Assembly (NCBI GenBank): GCA_035651595.1
Contig: DASRFJ010000295.1
Span: forward strand, 1 to 56,854
DNA from: JAFARZ01 sp035651595
GTDB taxonomy: Bacteria; Actinomycetota; Actinomycetes; Streptosporangiales; Streptosporangiaceae
Length of the DNA: 56,854 nucleotides
Reading direction: 5' to 3'
The translations under genes were made by a program, and so were the position numbers. Below, piece by piece: positions 24,749 to 32,572 of this stretch (the first letter of the stretch is position 1; each line of letters begins with the position of its first letter). Below the pieces are notes generated by a model that saw only the letters and a list, made by a program, of their open reading frames with translations, was not told the origin of the DNA and did no database searches.

Positions 24749-25669
24749 CCCGGATAACGTCGTGCCGTGCGGGTGGGCCTGGTCGTCGAACTCGCCGTGC
24801 GCGCCGTGGTCGGTGCCGGACAGCTCGTCTTGCGGCTGCCACAGGTTGTCCGGCCGCTTGAGCGGCTCGCGCTCGCCGGTCTGCTGCGAGTCGTAGCCGG
24901 TCTTGGCCAGGTAGCGGTCCAGCAGCGCCGGGGCGACGCGGTTGGCCAGCACGGTCGCCTTGGTGGTCCCGCCCACCCAGTACTCGCGGCGGCCGGGATG
25001 GTCGGCGGCCCGCAGCACGCCCTTGGCGGCGACCTCCGGCTGGTAGATCGGCGGCACCGGCTGCGGATGGCGGGGCAGCTTGGAGCGCACCCAGGAGAAC
25101 TGCGGGGTGTCGACCGCGGGCATCTGCACCACGGTGACGTGCACGCCGGACCCCTCGTGCAGCAGCTCGCAGCGCAGCGACGAGGTGAACCCGTTGATCG
25201 CGTGCTTCGCGCCGCAGTACGCGGACTGGAGCGGGATGCTGCGTTCGCCCAGCGCCGAACCCACCTGGACGATCACCCCGCGGTCCCGTGGCCGCATCCG
25301 GGCCAGCGCCGCCATCGTGCCGTACACGAACCCCAGATAGCAAACCTCGGTGACCCGGCGGTACTCCTCGGGCGTGATCTCCGTGAACGGCGCGAAGACC
25401 GAGGTGAACGCCACGTTCACCCAGACGTCGATCGGCCCGAGGACGTCTTCGATCTCGGCCGCGGCTGCGTCGACCTGCCCGAAGTCCGCCACGTCCGCCT
25501 CGACCGCGTGCGCGGCCCCGCCGGCCGCCGTGACATCCTCAGCCGCCCCGCGCAGCCCTTCCTCGCCTCGGGCTATCAGCCCGACATTGGCGCCGCGGGC
25601 ACCGAACATGCGGGCCGTCGCCCGTCCGATTCCGGCGCTCGCTCCGGTGATGGCAACGGTCTGTGTCAT
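23609..25669 (-). CDS. SDR-family oxidoreductase with lost stop codon
   Basis: The first ~300 residues (about 24770-25669) are a complete short-chain dehydrogenase: nucleotide site TGASAGIGRATARMF, catalytic Ser and YCGAKHA (Tyr-x3-Lys), and the C-terminal RPDNLWQPQDELSGTDHGAHGEFDDQAH typical of this subfamily. There the family normally stops, but this frame stays open for ~380 further codons, antisense to GH15. The real product is either a read-through protein or the stop was lost or shifted. A SigB-like box (25679-25703) precedes the ATG. The dehydrogenase itself is certain; the 3' end is not. Confidence 0.6.
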   Translation of the reverse strand: MTQTVAITGASAGIGRATARMFGARGANVGLIARGEEGLRGAAEDVTAAGGAAHAVEADVADFGQVDAAAAEIEDVLGPIDVWVNVAFTSVFAPFTEITPEEYRRVTEVCYLGFVYGTMAALARMRPRDRGVIVQVGSALGERSIPLQSAYCGAKHAINGFTSSLRCELLHEGSGVHVTVVQMPAVDTPQFSWVRSKLPRHPQPVPPIYQPEVAAKGVLRAADHPGRREYWVGGTTKATVLANRVAPALLDRYLAKTGYDSQQTGEREPLKRPDNLWQPQDELSGTDHGAHGEFDDQAHPHGTTLSGLSVAVGEQDGGVDHGQVGQALRDVAEERTGARVDLLREQAQVAGSRGQVLPQLAGLFALVAADQGVDEPERARHERALLAAHAGPPVQPRTVGEFGADGGDGVPEALIGAAEEPGPGQQQQRRVQFVRSVVRGERVLLRGPAVPADPLVDRRLLRLPPVGVPAGHLAALHQPEQPVQRHPAARLGERVVPPLAELPDAAVRLGPDVAHLVAQCGEQVRTSGVQVRTGPVNGQPDAFEQVAVVSPLRLVHGLVAAAAGTGVPVAAQPQFGLLAFRVGQVPAQAVERVDDRRRLADAVEHPGQRALDFLGEAELDERVEDERGVPDPAVAVVVVPVSADPLGQRGGGRRGHRPGRRVGEELERQRAAQHQLPVRAVVGHRP

Positions 25670-25678
25670 GCCGCGCGG

Positions 25679-25703
25679 CTACCCGCGAGCCGTGCTGTGA
25701 AAC
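25679..25703 (-). promoter_or_regulatory. SigB-type promoter-like box before the SDR gene
   Basis: On the minus strand GTTT (AAAC at 25700-25703), 15-nt spacer, GGGTAG (CTACCC at 25679-25684), about 10 bp before the ATG. Confidence 0.55.
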
Positions 25704-25708
25704 CGGCG

Positions 25709-26986
25709 TCACGGGGTCCGGTACAGCATGAGCATGGCGATGTCATCCCTGGCAGGAGCCCGCGTCAGCAGGGTCCGCATCACCGCCGCGCAGGCCAACT
25801 CCGGGGCCGGCACCGGCCGGGAAGCAGCGCGGGCCGCCGAAGCCGCCTCCCCCATGGCCCGGGCCAGCACGCCGATTCCGGTGTCGAGCACCTCGCCGCG
25901 CCGCTCGACCAGTCCATCGGTATAGCAGCACAGCATCGCCCCGGGCGGCAGCTCGATCACCGTCGCGCGACGTGGCGGGTCGTCGGCCACGCCGATCGGC
26001 AGGTCCACATCGAACTCGAGCACGCGGGGTTCCTCCCCCGGCACCGCCAGCACCGGCGGCAGGTGCCCAGCGGACGACATGACCAGCCGGCCCGAGGACG
26101 GGTCGTAGACCGAGTACTGCACGGTGGCCATGGCGTCCTCCGGCTCGAAATACTGGATCTTCCGGTCCAGCTTTCGCAGCACGACGCTTGGATCGTCGGT
26201 CTCGAGCACGTAGGCGCGCAGCGCGCTGCGCATCCGGCCCATGATGACGGCGGCCGGCAGCCCCGATCCCGCGACGTCCCCGATCACCAGGCCGATCTTC
26301 TCGCTGTCCGGCATCGGGAACACGTCGTACCAGTCACCGCCGACGTAGCCGGTGCCGGTGATGTACCGGGCGGCCAGTTCCACCCCGGGTATCCGCGGCA
26401 GGGCCGGCGGACGCAGGCTGCGATGCAGCGCCACCGCCGCCAGCCGGTCATCCTGCGCCGTCATGGACTGGAGCGCGGACGCGGCCCGATCGGCGGCGAG
26501 CTGGAGCAGATCCGCGTCCTCGGGGGTGAATTGCCTGCCGCTCAGCGAGCCCACGTGCAGCACGCCGATGACCTGGCCGCCGGCCAGCAGCGGCACGCCG
26601 AGCATGGCCTTGATCCCGCGCTCGATCAGCAACTGGTTGACGACCGTGTCCGGCGCCACCCGGTCCAGCGCCATCGGCCGCCCAGAGGCCGCGATCCGCC
26701 CGGCGAACCCGGCGCCTAGCGGGACGCGGACCCCCTCCGTGACCTCTTCCCCCATGCCGTTCGCGGCCGTCGGGACAAGCTGTCCGCTGGTCCGGTCCAG
26801 CAGCAGAACAGCCGCCGTGTCCGTGTTCAGCACCGCCTTCACCCGCTCCAGGAGCGCGTCCAGCAAGGACTGGCCGTCCAGCCGCGACAGCGCCGCGTCC
26901 GTGACGGCCTCGATGTCCTTGAGCCGTCCCGCCAAGCTGCCCTGGATTTCGGCAAGCTCCGGACGCTCCGCCGGTAGCGAGGTCAC
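25709..26986 (-). CDS. GAF - SpoIIE (RsbU-like) phosphatase
   Basis: A 425-residue signalling phosphatase. An N-terminal helix leads into a GAF domain (about residues 20-165: LLDALLERVKAVLNTDTAAVLLLDR ... GVLHVGSLSGRQFT). The PPM/SpoIIE core (about 190-420) has YVGGDWYDVFPM, VIGDVAGSGLPAAVIMG, SSAGHLPPVL, CCYTDGLVERRG and a final RDDIAMLML. It probably activates a SigB-type sigma factor by dephosphorylating an anti-anti-sigma factor; such a sigma factor is encoded at 27866. The GTG at 26986 was chosen because homology begins there; the upstream extension covers pseudogene sequence. Confidence 0.87.
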   Translation of the reverse strand: MTSLPAERPELAEIQGSLAGRLKDIEAVTDAALSRLDGQSLLDALLERVKAVLNTDTAAVLLLDRTSGQLVPTAANGMGEEVTEGVRVPLGAGFAGRIAASGRPMALDRVAPDTVVNQLLIERGIKAMLGVPLLAGGQVIGVLHVGSLSGRQFTPEDADLLQLAADRAASALQSMTAQDDRLAAVALHRSLRPPALPRIPGVELAARYITGTGYVGGDWYDVFPMPDSEKIGLVIGDVAGSGLPAAVIMGRMRSALRAYVLETDDPSVVLRKLDRKIQYFEPEDAMATVQYSVYDPSSGRLVMSSAGHLPPVLAVPGEEPRVLEFDVDLPIGVADDPPRRATVIELPPGAMLCCYTDGLVERRGEVLDTGIGVLARAMGEAASAARAASRPVPAPELACAAVMRTLLTRAPARDDIAMLMLYRTP

Positions 26987-27037
26987 GTGCCTGAGGCTAC
27001 ACCGTTTCACGACATGTCTGATGGGAAGCCGGGGACG

Positions 27038-27465
27038 ATGACCCAGACCAAACGGCTTGCTGCTGCCGCGCGGGCCTGCACGCGTCGTCGGACAGCCTGG
27101 AATGGGTGGTGTCCGGCTACGCCCTGACGTTCGGGCTGGCCATGGTCCGAACACCACGCAGCTCGTCGTGGCCCGGCTGGTCCAGGGGCTGGCGGCCGGC
27201 GTTTACTATCCGGCGATCAGCGCGACCATCCAGCGCCTGTTCACCGGCCGCGGCCGGCCCCCTGCTCGGCGGCGTACTGATCCAGACCACAGGAATGCAG
27301 AACGGCTGGCGCTGGGTGTTCCTGGTCAACCTCTTCCTCGGCATGGTCGAAGTCCCGGTGGCCATCAAGCTCCTCCCCCGCCGTCAGGAGCCAGAAGAAC
27401 ACGGGCTGGACCCGATCGGCAAGAACGAACGCAAGAGACGCGATAGGGGGTCCGGCCCGCCCTAG
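27038..27465 (+). pseudogene. DHA2-type MFS transporter remnant
   Basis: Pieces of one drug-transporter protein lie in order but in different frames. LHASSDSLEWVVSGYALTFG (from 27076) is in one frame. TTQLVVARLVQGLAAGVYYP with AISATIQRLF follows in a second. GPLLGGVLIQTTGMQNGWRW with VFLVNLFLGMVEVPVAI then returns to the first. Hundreds of bases are missing between blocks and the last two thirds of the gene are gone. It is a clear relic and overlaps the end of whiB by 4 nt. Confidence 0.85.
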
Positions 27466-27788
27466 CTCGCGGCGGCCGTGCGGACGCGGGTCCGGGCCGT
27501 GCGCAGCTCCCGCCGGCGGACGCGCTCTCGCTCCTCCAGCGTCGTGCCACCCCAGATGCCGTAGAGGGGCTCGTGTGCCCGCGCGAAGTCCAGACATTGG
27601 CGACGAACCGGGCATCGCGCGCAGATTGCCTTCGCCTTGGCGATCTGGATGATCGCTCGGCCCGCCGAAGATATCGGGAAGAAAAGGTCGGGATCAGCGC
27701 GCAGGCAGGCACTGGCGGCCCGCCAGTCCCCCGGGGAATTGGTACTCGTGGGCATGCGGTTGCCGCTTCCCGGCTTCCGGAGGTTCAT
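27462..27788 (-). CDS. WhiB-family iron-sulfur transcription factor
   Basis: A 108-residue Wbl protein, an actinobacterial Fe-S regulator that works with a sigma factor. The four cluster Cys are in ASACLRADPDLFF, AKAICARCPVRRQC (C-x2-C-x5-C), followed by the G(I/V)WGG turn (YGIWGGTTLEERERVRRR) and a basic C-terminal tail for DNA contact. Starts at 27788 or at the inner ATG 27755 are both possible; the inner one has GGGAAG about 10 nt upstream. It is divergent from the sigma gene. Confidence 0.9.
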   Translation of the reverse strand: MNLRKPGSGNRMPTSTNSPGDWRAASACLRADPDLFFPISSAGRAIIQIAKAKAICARCPVRRQCLDFARAHEPLYGIWGGTTLEERERVRRRELRTARTRVRTAAAS

Positions 27789-27809
27789 GCAGCCGCTCGG
27801 AAATTCTCT

Positions 27810-27833
27810 GCATAAACCGGCAAGGATGGGTAG
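27810..27833 (+). promoter_or_regulatory. SigB-type promoter-like box before the sigma factor gene
   Basis: GCAT (27810-27813), 14-nt spacer, GGGTAG (27828-27833). It would allow autoregulation. The -10-like box covers the in-frame GTG at 27833, which argues for the later ATG as the gene start. Confidence 0.4.
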
Positions 27834-27865
27834 TGGTGCGACATGACTGTACTAGCGGGTGCGGC

Positions 27866-28666
27866 ATGACCACTCGTTCCGACCTGGCTGCGTTGCCGGA
27901 CGACGAGCTGCTGGGCAGGCTGCGCGGGTTGCCGCGGCATGGCCCGGAGCACGACTGCGTCTGCGAGGTCCTCGTCGACCGCTACTCCGCGCTGGTCCGG
28001 GCGTGTGTCCGCCGCTACCGCAACAGTCCCGAGCCGGCCGAGGACCTGATGCAGGTCGGCTACGTCGGGCTGCTGAAGGCCATCAACAACTTCGATCCCG
28101 CGTTCGGCAACGGGCTGTCCGCCTATGCCGAGCCGTGCATCAGCGGCGAGATCAAACGGCACTTCCGCGACAAGCGCTGGCAGGTGCGCGTCAGCCGGCA
28201 GGCGCAGGAGCTGCTGCTCGCCATCCGCACCGCGGACGAGCAGCTGACCCAGCAGCTCGGCCGATCGCCGGACGACAGGGAGCTGGCGCGCAGGCTGGGT
28301 GTCACCGTGGCGGATGTGCTCGACGCCCGCCAGGCTGACCTGGTGTTCAGCGCGTACTCGCTGGACGCGCCGCTGTCCGACGGCGACGAGCCCGCGCTGC
28401 TCGCGGACGTCCTCGGCGAGGACGACGAAGCGGTCGAGCACGCGCTCGACATCGAGGCGGTGCACGTCCACCTGGACGAACTGCCCGTGCGTGAGCAGCG
28501 CATCCTCATGATGCGGTTCTACGGCAACCTCACCCAGGGCGAGATCGGCGATCGCCTGGGCATCTCCCAGATGCACGTGTCCCGGCTGCTCCGGAGGGCA
28601 CTCACCTACCTGCACGGGTGCCTGACCTCGGATGACCCGGTAGATGGTCACCAGCCCGCCGGCTGA
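27866..28666 (+). CDS. SigB/SigF/SigG-family RNA polymerase sigma factor
   Basis: A 266-residue alternative sigma factor for general stress. Region 2 is complete (YRNSPEPAEDLMQVGYVGLLKAINNFDP and SAYAEPCISGEIKRHFRDKRW). Region 3 follows (LGRSPDDRELARRLGV). Region 4 ends it with the HTH GEIGDRLGISQMHVSRLLRRAL. The ATG at 27866 was preferred over the GTG at 27833, which lies inside a promoter-like GGGTAG. The family binds GTTT/GGGTA promoters, and several such boxes occur in the following 15 kb. Its last 23 nt overlap a truncated paralogue. Confidence 0.9.
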   Translation: MTTRSDLAALPDDELLGRLRGLPRHGPEHDCVCEVLVDRYSALVRACVRRYRNSPEPAEDLMQVGYVGLLKAINNFDPAFGNGLSAYAEPCISGEIKRHFRDKRWQVRVSRQAQELLLAIRTADEQLTQQLGRSPDDRELARRLGVTVADVLDARQADLVFSAYSLDAPLSDGDEPALLADVLGEDDEAVEHALDIEAVHVHLDELPVREQRILMMRFYGNLTQGEIGDRLGISQMHVSRLLRRALTYLHGCLTSDDPVDGHQPAG

Positions 28667-29078
28667 CCGCTTCGTTGTACCAGCGCCTCAGCTCGGTGCG
28701 GCCCCGGCACGTAGCGTCTGGCTGGGCGACACGCCCCAGGAGCTCGGCCGCGCCCCCACCGATGGCGAACCGGCCGCCGCGCTGAACGTCCCGGAGGCCG
28801 AGGTACTCCGCGCCCGCCGCGCCGACCTAGTCGGCGACATGCTCGGCCAGGACGACCCTGGCCTGGACCACACCACGGACATCGAATCGGTCGCCGCTCA
28901 CGTCGACGACCTGCCCGAACGTGAACAACGGATCCTCATGCTCACGTTCTACGGCAACCTCACCCAGGACCAGATCGGCGACCGGCTCGGCATCTCCCAG
29001 ATGCACGTCTCCCGCCTCCTCACCCGGGCACTGACCTACCTCCGGCTTCAGCTCACCACCGACCCGGCACGGCCCTGA
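28644..29078 (+). CDS. Truncated sigma-factor paralogue (region 3/4 only)
   Basis: A 144-residue protein whose residues ~30-140 repeat the C-terminal half of the preceding sigma factor: PQELGRAP, EAEVLRARRADLVGDML, then VDDLPEREQRILMLTFYGNL and the HTH DQIGDRLGISQMHVSRLLTR. Region 2, needed for core binding and -10 recognition, is absent. It is most likely a tandem partial duplication. It could be a relic or a -35-binding modulator; the open frame and well-kept HTH leave both possible. It overlaps the sigma gene by 23 nt and the convergent membrane gene by 31 nt. Confidence 0.65.
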   Translation: MVTSPPADRFVVPAPQLGAAPARSVWLGDTPQELGRAPTDGEPAAALNVPEAEVLRARRADLVGDMLGQDDPGLDHTTDIESVAAHVDDLPEREQRILMLTFYGNLTQDQIGDRLGISQMHVSRLLTRALTYLRLQLTTDPARP

Positions 29079-30046
29079 CCCAGCTCGGCCTCCAGTGAGC
29101 CCTTGGTCAGCCGGCGCAGCACCGGCAGCGTCGCCAGGGCGAACGGCATCGGCAGCCAGAGGGTCAGGGCGCGGTAGGCGAACGTCCCCGCCACGGCGAC
29201 CGCCAGCGGGGCACCGCAATACCAGATGGCCACGGGCAGGATCAGGGTCAGCGTGCCGGCCCCGGCCAGCGGCGCGACCCGGCGGGTGAACACCATGCCG
29301 GTACAGACGCCCGCGGCGAGCACCGCGCCATCCATCGCGACCCCGAACGCGGCCAGCCCCGCCCAGACCGCGAATATTTCCGCGGCCCAGAACACGAGCA
29401 TGCCGGCCAGCGCGAGCTGGTGCCGGAGCGGCCGCGCGACGAGCTGGCGGATCAGCAGCACCGAATCCAGGAACATCGCCACGCCGTCGCGCCACCGGCC
29501 GCGCTCCCGGAGCCGGGGCGCGAACCGCGCGGCAGCCAACCACGCGAGGATGGCCGCGGGCACGGGAACGATCGCCCAGGGCAGCGTGACGTCCGGCGGC
29601 ACCGTCTGACCCAGGCCGAGCACGATGACCGAAGCGCCGCAGCCGGCCACCGCGAGCGTGCCCTGTTCCACGCCGCCAAGCGTGAGCGCGCGGACCATCG
29701 AGTCCCGGTGGCTGGCGCCGGCTTCCTGGAGCACCAGGTCGTCCGGCGTGGTGCCCCAGTGCGCGAAGAATCCGCCGAAACCGGCCGTCACCAGGGCAAA
29801 AAGCTGACGACGGGAAACCCGGTAGCCGCCCTCGGCGGCGTAGATACCGTGGTAAGCGCCGTAGTAGCCGGCGAACGAGAGGCACAGGGCGCCGGCCATG
29901 GCCGCCATCCAGGACCAGTCGGGGTGCCGCAGCACGGACCAGGTCGCGCCGAAGCCGGCCACATACGCCAGACCAGTACCAGCGGCCACATCCAGCAGGC
30001 CGGCCAGCGCGATCAGCCCCGCCAGCTCCGCGCCGCGCCGGTCCAT
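29048..30046 (-). CDS. YbhN/UPF0104-like integral membrane protein
   Basis: A 332-residue protein with about eight hydrophobic helices and very little soluble sequence. The overall pattern (AGYYGAYHGIYAAEGGYRVSRR, FGGFFAHWG, ARFAPRLRERGRW, VFTRRVAPLAGAGTLTLILP) resembles the lysylphosphatidylglycerol-synthase transmembrane region / UPF0104 group. The substrate is unknown. The open frame extends upstream through the Rho_N-like gene, so the ATG at 30046, 32 bp after that gene's stop, is used. It probably forms an operon with the Rho_N-like gene. Confidence 0.7.
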   Translation of the reverse strand: MDRRGAELAGLIALAGLLDVAAGTGLAYVAGFGATWSVLRHPDWSWMAAMAGALCLSFAGYYGAYHGIYAAEGGYRVSRRQLFALVTAGFGGFFAHWGTTPDDLVLQEAGASHRDSMVRALTLGGVEQGTLAVAGCGASVIVLGLGQTVPPDVTLPWAIVPVPAAILAWLAAARFAPRLRERGRWRDGVAMFLDSVLLIRQLVARPLRHQLALAGMLVFWAAEIFAVWAGLAAFGVAMDGAVLAAGVCTGMVFTRRVAPLAGAGTLTLILPVAIWYCGAPLAVAVAGTFAYRALTLWLPMPFALATLPVLRRLTKGSLEAELGQGRAGSVVS

Positions 30047-30078
30047 GTACCGCCGCGGCCGCCACTTCGGCCCTTTGG

Positions 30079-30348
30079 TTACTGTTCGCCCAGCTTGCGG
30101 GCGAGTTCGTCCCGGCCCATCTTCGACCGGCCCGGAAGGTCGCGCTTCTTGGCCAGCTCGTACAGTTCTGCCCGGGTCTTCGGTTTCTCCGCGCCCGTCT
30201 TGTTCCGCTGCCGGACCGCGGCGCCCTGCTTGCCCAGCGCGGTACGTGTCTTCTTCGGCATGTTCGCGATGGACCGCTTCGACTTCGCCGCGTCGCGCGC
30301 CTTCGTCACGTTCTGTCGCGCTGCCTTTGTCTGCTTGGCTGTCGCCAT
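30079..30348 (-). CDS. Small Lys-rich protein with C-terminal Rho_N/SAP-like module
   Basis: An 89-residue, very basic protein. Residues 1-50 are Lys/Arg/Ala-rich (KQTKAARQNVTKARDAAKSK). Residues 56-89 (KTRAELYELAKKRDLPGRSK with MGRDELARKL) form a helix-extended-helix like the Rho N-terminal/SAP module, which binds nucleic acids. The ChaB protein at 33579 ends in a related module. AAGGAGG precedes the ATG by 6 nt, a strong site. It may be a nucleoid- or RNA-binding stress protein; this is inference. Confidence 0.8.
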   Translation of the reverse strand: MATAKQTKAARQNVTKARDAAKSKRSIANMPKKTRTALGKQGAAVRQRNKTGAEKPKTRAELYELAKKRDLPGRSKMGRDELARKLGEQ

Positions 30349-30395
30349 TACCGCCTCCTTGCCAGCTCGTCGTCTTCTCCGCTCTGCCCGCCCCG

Positions 30396-30433
30396 ATGAG
30401 GTCCACTGTTATGAGGTCTGCTGCCTATGAGGT
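30396..30433. repeat. Three ATGAGGT direct repeats
   Basis: ATGAGGT occurs at 30396, 30411 and 30427, with 15-16 bp spacing. The third copy is inside the last codons of the DUF1360 gene, so the array may have arisen by tandem duplication of its 3' end. Confidence 0.6.
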
Positions 30434-31003
30434 TTGCTGCTGGGCCCAGGCGTGCAGATATTGCAGCAGGTCAGCGCCGGCCAGGGCGGCCAGCGAGCCG
30501 ATGGCGACCCGGGTGGTCCGCGGCAGGAAGATCAGGCCCGCGGTGAGACCGGTCGTCACCCAGACGCCGAGGCAGAACGGGCAGCTGATCAGCTCCCCCA
30601 CGGTCTTCTGCGCTCCGGTGCCGCGGACCTCCTCGGACAGCTCCGCCGGCCCGGACGTGCCCTGGTAGCGGGTGAACGGGGCGCGCAGCGGGCTGGTGAC
30701 CGGATCCTTGGCGAGCAGCCGGCTGAGCTTGTGCACGGCGGCCGCGGACAGCGCGACCTGCCGGGGGTCCAGGCCATCGGGCACCGGCCGGCCGGTCGCG
30801 CCGGCCGCCGCGGCTATCGTGGCGACGACGGCGCCGTACACGGTCATCGTGCCCAGGTACCCGGCCAGCGGCCGGTCGTCGTCGCTGTCGCCGGAATAGC
30901 CGCGCTCCTCGGAGCGCACCAGGCTGGCTAGCTTCTGCCTGATGTCGGTGCCCGTACCTAGCTTCATGCCGCTGCGACTACCCAGCTTGGAGCCGGTATT
31001 CAC
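30425..31003 (-). CDS. DUF1360 membrane protein
   Basis: A 192-residue protein with two to three hydrophobic segments. The family hallmarks are ALSAAAVHKLSRLLAKDPVTSPLRAPF and the Cys motif GELISCPFCLGVW near residue 150, followed by a membrane helix. Function is unknown; relatives lie in stress and sporulation gene groups. The GTG at 31003 overlaps the stop of the upstream 58-codon gene (GTGA), showing coupling. Confidence 0.85.
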   Translation of the reverse strand: MNTGSKLGSRSGMKLGTGTDIRQKLASLVRSEERGYSGDSDDDRPLAGYLGTMTVYGAVVATIAAAAGATGRPVPDGLDPRQVALSAAAVHKLSRLLAKDPVTSPLRAPFTRYQGTSGPAELSEEVRGTGAQKTVGELISCPFCLGVWVTTGLTAGLIFLPRTTRVAIGSLAALAGADLLQYLHAWAQQQTS

Positions 31004-31176
31004 TTGCGGTGCCAGACTTTGTCGAGGTCCCGGTCCAGCTCGCGATGGCCGCGCGCGAAGCGCATCCAGTCATCTTCCCGCTGCCTGCGGCGTTGGATAG
31101 CGCGGCGCCAGAGGATGCTCAGGATGCTCCACGCGGTGGCCACCGCCAGGATGATGACCAGGGCTAGCCAGCTCAT
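31000..31176 (-). CDS. 58-residue single-pass membrane protein
   Basis: A small gene between topoisomerase IB and DUF1360. Translation starts MSWLALVIILAVATAWSILS (one membrane helix), then a strongly basic stretch (WRRAIQRRRQRE) and a charged tail ending DKVWHRK. It overlaps the topoisomerase stop (ATGA) and the DUF1360 start (GTGA), so the three are coupled in one operon. The function is unknown. The couplings and the clean amphipathic design support a real gene despite its size. Confidence 0.75.
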   Translation of the reverse strand: MSWLALVIILAVATAWSILSILWRRAIQRRRQREDDWMRFARGHRELDRDLDKVWHRK

Positions 31177-32255
31177 AACAGGCTGCTGCTACCCGTCCCG
31201 CCGTTGGCGAAACGCCGGGGGCGCTGGCCGGCCAGCAGCTTCACCACGGCGCGTTCCACGTGCCCGCGGGTGGCCAGGTCGCCGAACTCGCTGTCCCTGC
31301 CGAGGTCGCCAAGCGCGGGACCGATCGTGACACCGCGCCGGTACAGCTCGATCACCCGTGGGTCGATGTACGACGCCCTGGCCACGGCCGGGGTATTGCC
31401 CAGGTAGTCGGCTACCTCGCGCACGACGCGGGCGATCGCCCGCTTGCGCTGGCTTTCGCTGCTGGCGGCGCTTTCCGACACGGCGAGGCCCACCGCGGCC
31501 AGGACGGTGGCGTGCCAGGTGCGGAAGTCCTTGGCCGTGTAGTTGCCACCCGACACCTCACCCAGGTACGCGTTGATGTCCGCGGCCGTGACGTCGTGCC
31601 AGCGCGCCCCGCTCTGGTAGGCCAGGAGCCGCTCGCCGCCCGTCCGGCGCCGCCGCAGGCTGCGCACTACGGCGCAGACCTCGTCCTCGGCGACGGCCTG
31701 CTCCCGGTGCTTGGCCCCCTTGGCCTGATAGTCGAACACGAGCTGTCCCTTGGTCAGCGTCACATGCTCTTTCCTGATCGTGGCCAGGCCGAACGTGCCG
31801 TTTTCCTCCGCGTACTCCTCGCCGCCCGGCCGGAAGAAGCCCAGGTCGATCAGCCGGACCGCGGCAGCGAGCACCCTGGCCCTGGTCAGGCCGCCGCCGT
31901 TCAGATCGCGGCAGACGACCTCGCGCAGGCGCGGCAGCCCCGCGCCGAACTCCACCACCCGGTCGTGCTTGGCCCGGTCGCGCCGCTCCCGCCACAGGTC
32001 GTGGTAGCGATACTGGCGGCGGCCCGCCGAATCGGTGCCGATCGCCTGGATGTGGCCGCTCGGATCGGCGCAGATCCAGACGTCTTCCCAGGCCGGCGGG
32101 ATCACCAGCGCCTTGATCCGGGAAAGCGTGCTCTCGTCCGTGATCGCGGCCGAGTCCGGTCCTAGATAGCGGAAACCGCGACCGCATCGTCTGCGCCGTA
32201 TTCCGCTGCCGCTCGGGTCGCTGCGGGTCAGTGACCCCATCCCGTCAGGTGACAT
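31173..32255 (-). CDS. DNA topoisomerase IB
   Basis: A 360-residue eukaryote/poxvirus-type topoisomerase that relaxes supercoils through a 3'-phosphotyrosine. Visible: N-terminal domain with SRIKALVIPPAWEDVWIC and QYRYHDLWRERRDRAKHDR; catalytic block TIRKEHV (Arg), YQAKGAKH (Lys), KDFRTWHAT (Arg and His), and the nucleophile Tyr in ARASYIDPRVIELY. The ATG at 32255 is used because homology starts soon after; a GGGTAG lies about 11 bp upstream on the same strand. It leads an operon with two membrane-protein genes. Confidence 0.93.
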   Translation of the reverse strand: MSPDGMGSLTRSDPSGSGIRRRRCGRGFRYLGPDSAAITDESTLSRIKALVIPPAWEDVWICADPSGHIQAIGTDSAGRRQYRYHDLWRERRDRAKHDRVVEFGAGLPRLREVVCRDLNGGGLTRARVLAAAVRLIDLGFFRPGGEEYAEENGTFGLATIRKEHVTLTKGQLVFDYQAKGAKHREQAVAEDEVCAVVRSLRRRRTGGERLLAYQSGARWHDVTAADINAYLGEVSGGNYTAKDFRTWHATVLAAVGLAVSESAASSESQRKRAIARVVREVADYLGNTPAVARASYIDPRVIELYRRGVTIGPALGDLGRDSEFGDLATRGHVERAVVKLLAGQRPRRFANGGTGSSSLL

Positions 32256-32299
32256 GTACGCGCAGCTACCCAGATCCGGTGCATCCGATGCCGATTGCG

Positions 32300-32324
32300 G
32301 TGTGAATCGCCGCATCCTGGGTAC
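32300..32324 (+). promoter_or_regulatory. SigB-type promoter-like box before the 59-residue membrane protein
   Basis: GTGT (32300-32303), 15-nt spacer, GGGTAC (32319-32324), 49 bp before the ATG. Confidence 0.5.
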
Positions 32325-32372
32325 TCGAAGCCAACTGACAGATACGGCGGACCGATAGATAAGGAGCAATCG

Positions 32373-32552
32373 ATGGGCATCATCTTGCTGGTCCTCCTCC
32401 TCGCCCTGATCCTCGGCGGCCTAGGGTTCGCCGTCCACGTGCTGTGGTGGATAGCCCTGGTGGTCCTGGTGATCTGGCTTGTCGGCTTCCTGGTGCGGAC
32501 CGGCGAAGGCGCTGGCCGGAGCCGGGGCCGCTGGTACCGCTGGTTACCGTGA
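32373..32552 (+). CDS. Small hydrophobic protein, Lmo0937/DUF5670-like
   Basis: A 59-residue protein with two membrane segments (MGIILLVLLLALILGGLGFA and WWIALVVLVIWLVGFLV) and a short basic tail ending RWYRWLP. Such small hydrophobic proteins are common among stress-induced genes in Gram-positives. AAGGAG lies 7-12 nt before the ATG at 32373. A SigB-like box and a 32-bp palindrome frame the gene, so it is probably a single-gene transcript. Confidence 0.82.
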   Translation: MGIILLVLLLALILGGLGFAVHVLWWIALVVLVIWLVGFLVRTGEGAGRSRGRWYRWLP

Positions 32553-32572
32553 GGCCTTAGAAGAGGTTGTTC

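Noticed and set aside
27833..27865. GTG at 27833 as sigma factor start
   Set aside because: It lies inside a GGGTAG promoter-like box, and homology begins after the ATG at 27866.
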